This document shows, piece after piece, positions 58,820-64,000 of a stretch of 64,000 nt of DNA. Both the position numbers and the translations under genes were made by a program. Position 1 is the stretch's first letter. Every line of letters starts with the position of its first letter. The stretch is from an uncultured Lachnospiraceae bacterium (GTDB taxonomy: Bacteria; Bacillota; Clostridia; Lachnospirales; Lachnospiraceae). The notes beneath the pieces were generated by a model. The model was not told the DNA's origin. It did not search any database and saw nothing but the letters and a program-made list of their open reading frames with translations. The stretch covers positions 1 to 64,000 of the forward strand of contig CACYMQ010000013.1 in the NCBI GenBank assembly GCA_902775555.1, read 5' to 3'.

Positions 58820-61800
58820 ATGCCTGGTAATGATGAATTATTTGAGCAGAAAAAGAACAGACAATTGGATAAGCAGGTCCGTATCGCCTCGGATCATCGC
58901 GCAGGTACGCTGAAACAGAGAAACCGGAATCTCTATGACAAGTCTGCCATCAGGAATGATATGCAGGAGATCGATGAGGTGCTGAAAGGGAATCTAACGT
59001 CGGAAGACAGAGGGAATCTGGAAGTGATCAAAGGGCGGAATATGTCCTCTTTGCTCGTCCTTGAAGAAAAAACGTCAGGGGATTCCAAACAGATGAAGAA
59101 GGTTAAGAAATCCCTGGTAGAGATTGAGCGTGTGATCAATGAGGAAAAACTGGGGATCGCTGTCACGGTGCAGGATGTGGAAAGGATCATCGGACTGTAT
59201 GATTCGGCGATCCTGGCATGTAAGGAGTATATGCTGGACAAGAATCCTTCTTATGCTACCGGAAAAACCCGCTATGCCCTGGTGAGACAGAATATGATCC
59301 GGCTTCATAAGGAGGAGGAAGCATTCCTTACCGCAAAGGAACTGATGAAAACCGGTTATCTCTCCGGAGAAGTAAACCAGCCCCGTGCACTTATGGTACA
59401 GGTGAAGATCTATCAGCTGGCCGGCGGAGGGAATCTCCCCGAAGGACAGGAACAACGGAGAGAAATCCCGGATAAGGCAGCACTTGACGCAGCAGGCTTC
59501 GAGGCGTCCATGCTATACCGGGTATTTTCCGGAAAGGAGATGCCGTCTGATCTGATCACGCGTCTTTCCAAGAGCAAAGTAGAGAAGGAAAAGAAGTTCG
59601 GACATGAGCTTATCATGTTCTTTGCAAATATCCGGGGGGCTCTTTCCGATTTTCGTGAAGGGAAGGTGGCAGCAAAGGTTTTCCTGATCGGTGATACGCT
59701 TCTCAGTGTACAACAGAATGCATTCGGCCAGCTGACGATCCGTTCGGGAGCAATGGAACTGCCTTTGGATCGTCATACAGGTATCATTGCGGATATGATG
59801 TCCGGAGATATCGTCAGAAATGAGAAACTGTACGGCAAAAAGGAAGCGGACGCTGTGATCCGGGAGGTTATCCGGGATATTGAAGACGGGCAGACCGGAA
59901 CGGAAAAGCGACAGATCCTGACAGACTATCTGACGAAAAATACCCGGTATTCCGTAACGGATTTTACGAATTTTCCCACCCGAGATCTAACTGTCATGAT
60001 CCGTGGTCTTTTTGCGGGCAAAAAGCTTTATGTGGTGGACGAAGCCCTCGGTGATGACTGGGAACTCACGGAGAATGACATGGTATTCGCCAAGAATCAC
60101 GGCGGTCTCATCAATGCTATGGAGGCCCGTGAGCTTATCAAAAAAACCCAGGATGAGAATAACCGGGAACAGGTAAAAGAAAAGGTTAAGATAAAGAAGA
60201 AAGAAGCAGAAAAGCAGGCACAACAGCAGGCGGAGGAAAAGGCAGATCAGAAAGTAGAGGAAGGAGCGGACCGGCAGATAGAAAAGCAGGAAGCTCCCGA
60301 ATGGGATGAAAAGGAACAGAAGATCGTGAATCTTCTGGGGGATGTGCTTTTCTCCTATGACAGCTGGACTGTGGATGAAAAGAAGCAGGATCCCGGAAAA
60401 AGAATGCAGCTGGTTCTTGCAAAGAACGCAGAAGCACTCGCTTACCTCATATCGGACATGTTTTCCCTGGGCGATATGAAGCTGAAGCGGGTGAGTGATA
60501 TGCTGGACAAGATGCCGCTCTTTATGATGAAACCGGAGGAGGAAAAGAAATTCCGGGATACCGTGATGAGTGCCATGACGTCTGCCGCTCTGAAGATCAA
60601 AGGCATCGTGGATCAAAAGGTGATCGATGTCATCGGGCCGAAGCCGGATAATGTTTTTGCCTCGATCAAATATAATTCGATGAAGCTCCTTATGACTACA
60701 GCGGCAACCGCCCATCTCATGAAAGCGGATAATCTTCTGAAAGGGGTGGAAATAAAGGGTGCTGATGGCAATGTGGCCGTAAAACTGGATGGCCTTAGTG
60801 ACATCATCATGTCCATGGAAGGGGAAGATCTTACTGCCCTTGCCGATGCGGAGAATGCTGTCGATCAGGGAGTTAAGTCTGCATCAACGATGATCCAGCA
60901 GTCCGTCAGCCACTATTCCGGTGAGCTCTTTAAACAGGAGAACAGAGAGGAAGAACCTCTTCCGAATCCCGATGCCCCGGGACTTTCGAGAGAAGAGCAA
61001 AAACAGAAGAAAAGAGAGCTTTACGAGGCAGGCAATAAGCGCCTTACCAATATGATGAAGGATTCTCTTACCTCCGGGGAATCCGGACAGGGACTCTTTA
61101 CAAAACTGGTATTTGAAGAATACTTCCAGGGAGTAGATACCATGGATCAAAGGTCCATGCTGGCTTCCATGATCCGGAATGCTAAGCCCGTCGGAAAGCT
61201 GAAGGATGAGGATGAGAAAAATATCTCAGAGGACGAAAAGAAGGCAAGAGAGATATATAATAACAAGGTCAAAACAAAGAGCATAGGTAATTATATCGGA
61301 GGCCTTCTTAAAGGTGCCGGTCCGCTGTTCCAGAAGATGATGCAGGGTCTTCCGATGGAAGGACTTCCGGAGGAACTCCGGGTTGCCGTAAAAGATATGA
61401 AGAGCAAACTGGCTCCGATCCCCGAGGAGATCGTGGAGGCACAGCTCTTTAATATGGTTCAGCGGTCTCATGGTCAGGTGAAGAAGATCGAAGTGATGAA
61501 GTCTCTAGGAGCAGCCTCCGTCGGTCAGACCTTCCTGTGTAAGCTCACCCGTGCGGACGGGACGGAGGAAGAGGTGGCGATCAAGCTTCTGAAGCCGGAT
61601 GTGACGAACCGCATGATGCGTGAGAAACAGCTGATGATCCAATGTGCGAGAAAGACGGATATAGAATCCAGAAGGAAGGAGAATGAGAAGAGAGCGGCAG
61701 AGGGAAGAAAACTGCTTCCGGAGATCAAAGAGAAGGAAAAGGGTGGTATGCAGGTGACCTATGAGGGTCAGCTGGAACGGATCCAGGAAGAACTGGATCT

Positions 61801-63868
61801 TACCATCGAAGCCAGAAATGTGGAGCTCGGACAGATCTACGACAAGGAGAAGAAAAAAGGTGATCAGAAGGTAACAGCCATGAAGCTGAACACGCTGATC
61901 GCACCGACCACCAACTCCATGGTTCTCGAAAAGGCTCCGGGAGAGACCATCGATTCACTGCTGGAGCGTGTTAAGACAGAGACGGACAGGCTGAAAGATC
62001 TGTACAGAAAGAAGGTCCTGCCGGGGATGCCGGAGGAGACGAAGGAACGGATCGAGCAGGAGATCAATCAGGGAAAGGAGTATTACTCCTCTTTTATCGC
62101 GATTGCCGAGGACCAGAATATTTCACATGATTCAGCGCAGTACGCCGGGCTTATGCCTGAAGTGATCGAAGAAAAGCTGTATACACTCCTGGCCGAATTA
62201 AAGAAGAAAAAGAGATACCTGGACATTTATGCGAGAAAATGGACGGAAGAGGGCATGTTCGAGGAAGGCTTCTATCATGGAGATCCTCATGACGGAAATA
62301 TCATGGTCAGCGATGAGAAGCTGACGGTGATCGATTTCGGTAACTGTACAAAGCTCACGGAGGAGCAGCAGGGGCATGTCACCCGCATGATGGCTGCAGC
62401 TTCGGTTGGAGATATGGAACTGTTCCGGTCAGGTCTTCATGCGCTGCTCAGACCCGAATTCGAGGAGCTGTACCAGCAGAAACGCGATGCCCTCGGAAAG
62501 GAGATCAAGGCTGTCTTTAAACTGGGCGATCAGAGATCAGCCGGTGCAAGGATCATGGTGGCACTTCTCAAGGCGCAGGAGCTCGGGCTGGAAGTACCGT
62601 CCGCAGTTTATAATTTCTCCCAGGGACAGATGCGTCTTCAGAATGCTCTGGCAAATGTGAATCACCAGATCGAGGAGACGGAAAATACAGCCAAATTCTT
62701 TGCCGGGTTCAGCCTGGAGTCCAATCCTTTTGATCTTGCAGAGGATCTCCGGTTCAGAGATTATCAGGCATTTCAGGGACATGATAATTACGCCTTATAT
62801 ATGGACCAGGTTGAAGGTACTTATGCCCGGGAGACTGTAACATATACCACGGATAAAGACACTCTTACGGGTCTGCTGGTCGATCAATATGACGGGTTCA
62901 AAGAGGGATTCGTGGATACTCTTCGTCAGCAGGCTTCCAGGAAAGAGAATATAGTACATGACTTTGAGATACTGCTGGAGGCGAGAACTGCTCTTGACGG
63001 CCAGGAGATAAATATAGCGGATACGATGAAATCGGGATTCAATACCACATTCGGATCGGTGAATAAGATCATCGATCCGGATCTTCGGGAACGTATCCTG
63101 GGGAAGGTCATTCCGAATACGGTGGATCCGGCATGGAAAGCGGCGATCATAAAAGAGATCCGGGATAAATGCGACCACATGCTGGAGGTGGCAGATTCAT
63201 TCGAGTCGGTATCTCAAATCCGGAACACTGTTACCGAAAGGAATAAGGGAGAGTGGAAGCCCACGGAGGAAGAGACGACACAGTTTGAAAATGCATGCCG
63301 TCATTTTATCGAATCCTATGCACCGCTCCATGCCCAAATGGCTGAGGGAAACGAAAATTTCATGAAGCGCTTCAACATCTGGTCGGAGCCGGAAAACATG
63401 GATCAGATGCGGCCGAATATGAACAGATTCTTTATGAACTATCCAGAGGGAAAGGATGAATTCTTTGCCGCTTACGATGCTTATCTTGAGGCTTACAGGA
63501 ATGCCTATGGTGAGATCTACAGAAAACCGGAGAAATTTTACCTGTTCAGTGAAGAGGAACAGGCAAAACTGCTGGAGAAGAAAAAACAGCCTTCCGCAGA
63601 GGAACAGCAGGCTTTGGATCAGGCAAGAAATCTGTTGAAGCAGCGATATCATGATGTTGTCCTGAGCCGGATCGTGAAACGGCAGAAAACTCTTATGGAT
63701 GCAAAGAATAAAAAAAAGGTTGATTTCCTTGATGTGATGTCTGATGTTCTGGATGATAAACTGAAGACGCTTGTCTGGAGGATGGGCTTCTTCCGTTCCA
63801 TCGGAATGAATTACAAACTGAAGAAGCAGGGCAAGGAGTTGAGAGACCTCGGACTTGCAAAAGAATAA
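58820..63868 (+). CDS. Giant helical protein with a UbiB/ABC1-type atypical kinase core
   Basis: The 1682-residue protein has a long helical N-terminal half, with a charged Lys/Glu/Gln-rich coiled-coil segment at about 449-496 (KIKKKEAEKQAQQQAEEKAD). The UbiB kinase core follows. A KxGQ-like helix reads KMMQ at 839-842 (GPLFQKMMQG), the Ala/Gly-rich loop is SLGAASVGQTF (about 893), VAIKLLKP carries the ATP Lys, EELDLTIEARN is the conserved helix, HGDPHDGN (about 1153) the catalytic loop, and VIDFGNC (about 1171) the metal Asp. The last 480 residues are helical. Ordinary UbiB proteins are 450-600 residues. No membrane helix is obvious. AGGAGG precedes the ATG. Confidence 0.82.
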   Translation: MPGNDELFEQKKNRQLDKQVRIASDHRAGTLKQRNRNLYDKSAIRNDMQEIDEVLKGNLTSEDRGNLEVIKGRNMSSLLVLEEKTSGDSKQMKKVKKSLVEIERVINEEKLGIAVTVQDVERIIGLYDSAILACKEYMLDKNPSYATGKTRYALVRQNMIRLHKEEEAFLTAKELMKTGYLSGEVNQPRALMVQVKIYQLAGGGNLPEGQEQRREIPDKAALDAAGFEASMLYRVFSGKEMPSDLITRLSKSKVEKEKKFGHELIMFFANIRGALSDFREGKVAAKVFLIGDTLLSVQQNAFGQLTIRSGAMELPLDRHTGIIADMMSGDIVRNEKLYGKKEADAVIREVIRDIEDGQTGTEKRQILTDYLTKNTRYSVTDFTNFPTRDLTVMIRGLFAGKKLYVVDEALGDDWELTENDMVFAKNHGGLINAMEARELIKKTQDENNREQVKEKVKIKKKEAEKQAQQQAEEKADQKVEEGADRQIEKQEAPEWDEKEQKIVNLLGDVLFSYDSWTVDEKKQDPGKRMQLVLAKNAEALAYLISDMFSLGDMKLKRVSDMLDKMPLFMMKPEEEKKFRDTVMSAMTSAALKIKGIVDQKVIDVIGPKPDNVFASIKYNSMKLLMTTAATAHLMKADNLLKGVEIKGADGNVAVKLDGLSDIIMSMEGEDLTALADAENAVDQGVKSASTMIQQSVSHYSGELFKQENREEEPLPNPDAPGLSREEQKQKKRELYEAGNKRLTNMMKDSLTSGESGQGLFTKLVFEEYFQGVDTMDQRSMLASMIRNAKPVGKLKDEDEKNISEDEKKAREIYNNKVKTKSIGNYIGGLLKGAGPLFQKMMQGLPMEGLPEELRVAVKDMKSKLAPIPEEIVEAQLFNMVQRSHGQVKKIEVMKSLGAASVGQTFLCKLTRADGTEEEVAIKLLKPDVTNRMMREKQLMIQCARKTDIESRRKENEKRAAEGRKLLPEIKEKEKGGMQVTYEGQLERIQEELDLTIEARNVELGQIYDKEKKKGDQKVTAMKLNTLIAPTTNSMVLEKAPGETIDSLLERVKTETDRLKDLYRKKVLPGMPEETKERIEQEINQGKEYYSSFIAIAEDQNISHDSAQYAGLMPEVIEEKLYTLLAELKKKKRYLDIYARKWTEEGMFEEGFYHGDPHDGNIMVSDEKLTVIDFGNCTKLTEEQQGHVTRMMAAASVGDMELFRSGLHALLRPEFEELYQQKRDALGKEIKAVFKLGDQRSAGARIMVALLKAQELGLEVPSAVYNFSQGQMRLQNALANVNHQIEETENTAKFFAGFSLESNPFDLAEDLRFRDYQAFQGHDNYALYMDQVEGTYARETVTYTTDKDTLTGLLVDQYDGFKEGFVDTLRQQASRKENIVHDFEILLEARTALDGQEINIADTMKSGFNTTFGSVNKIIDPDLRERILGKVIPNTVDPAWKAAIIKEIRDKCDHMLEVADSFESVSQIRNTVTERNKGEWKPTEEETTQFENACRHFIESYAPLHAQMAEGNENFMKRFNIWSEPENMDQMRPNMNRFFMNYPEGKDEFFAAYDAYLEAYRNAYGEIYRKPEKFYLFSEEEQAKLLEKKKQPSAEEQQALDQARNLLKQRYHDVVLSRIVKRQKTLMDAKNKKKVDFLDVMSDVLDDKLKTLVWRMGFFRSIGMNYKLKKQGKELRDLGLAKE

Positions 63869-63901
63869 TCCGGTGAAGTTGGATTATGAGGATGGATACG
63901 T

Positions 63902-64000
63902 ATGAAGATACTGAGTTTAAATCAAAAAATGATCAACGCTTTTGAGGGACTTGATCCGCTGGAAGTCCGTAAGCAGAAAGGATTCAGTACCGATCTCATG
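63902..64000 (+). CDS. Start of a further gene, cut by the window edge
   Basis: ATG 63902, 33 bases after the stop of the giant gene, opens a frame to the window end reading MKILSLNQKMINAFEGLDPL, then EVRKQKGFSTDLM. A GAGG about ten bases before it may be the ribosome binding site. Too little is present to name a family. It is on the same strand and probably cotranscribed with the UbiB-like gene. Confidence 0.5.
   Translation, partial: MKILSLNQKMINAFEGLDPLEVRKQKGFSTDLM

Overview
The window looks like chromosomal DNA of a gut or rumen Lachnospiraceae-type Firmicute (Clostridia). The evidence is moderate GC, strong AGGAGG ribosome binding sites, some TTG and GTG starts, Gram-positive cell-wall-binding repeats, lipoprotein signals of Firmicute type, and the nature of the proteins (YoaP-type GNAT, NHLM export transporters, TIGR04076, CrcB, VanH-like D-lactate dehydrogenase). 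No rRNA, tRNA, CRISPR array, phage module or intact transposase was seen. All calls come from reading the sequence; no database search was run.

Region 1 (1-6.2 kb) is eroded. A partial WYL regulator and a VOC protein are followed by a chain of broken genes: a frameshifted GNAT/YoaP protein, a pnuC tail, a GNAT with its core deleted, and a Fic protein reduced to its winged-helix tail and joined to the end of a LysR gene. Region 2 (6.2-19.5 kb) holds a divergent LysR / Re-citrate-synthase-like pair, a secreted S41-like protease with wall-binding repeats, a fluoride exporter, a glutamine-amidotransferase lipoprotein, a large PEP/pyruvate-binding protein, three tandem VOC paralogues plus a vestige of a fourth, and an exported acetolactate decarboxylase.

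Region 3 (19.5-41.7 kb) is an accessory tract of mostly single-gene units on the + strand. It encodes small-molecule-modifying and detoxifying enzymes: Nudix, glutaredoxin, several GNATs, CAT-like, isochorismatase-like, MBL, HD, M24 and P5C reductase, together with TetR and AraC regulators, domain fusions (Nudix-GNAT, GrpB-phosphatase) and three related small Cys-containing proteins. Eight copies of a long perfect or near-perfect palindrome, built from a 21-bp unit, lie between genes from 10.2 to 40.7 kb and nowhere else in the window. At least one of them, and probably two, sits exactly where a gene is cut off. A deletion scar at 39.5 kb carries the two ends of the VOC + YoaP gene pair seen intact or frameshifted at 0.8-2.0 kb.

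Region 4 (41.7-54.4 kb) reads as one peptide-related locus: response regulator, histidine kinase, ABC ATPase, FtsX-type permease, radical SAM/SPASM maturase, STAS protein, short HlyD-like protein, C39-peptidase ABC exporter, second NHLM-type ABC exporter, and an HExxH zinc-protease-like protein. No precursor peptide is recognisable. Region 5 (54.5-64 kb) carries a convergent membrane protein joining a TIR domain to a beta-propeller, a methyltransferase, a 1682-residue protein with a UbiB/ABC1 atypical kinase core in a very long helical context, and the start of one more gene. Regions 4 and 5 are the best candidates for an undescribed system: a modified exported peptide, or an exported or sensed factor, with a TIR receptor and a giant kinase-like partner nearby.
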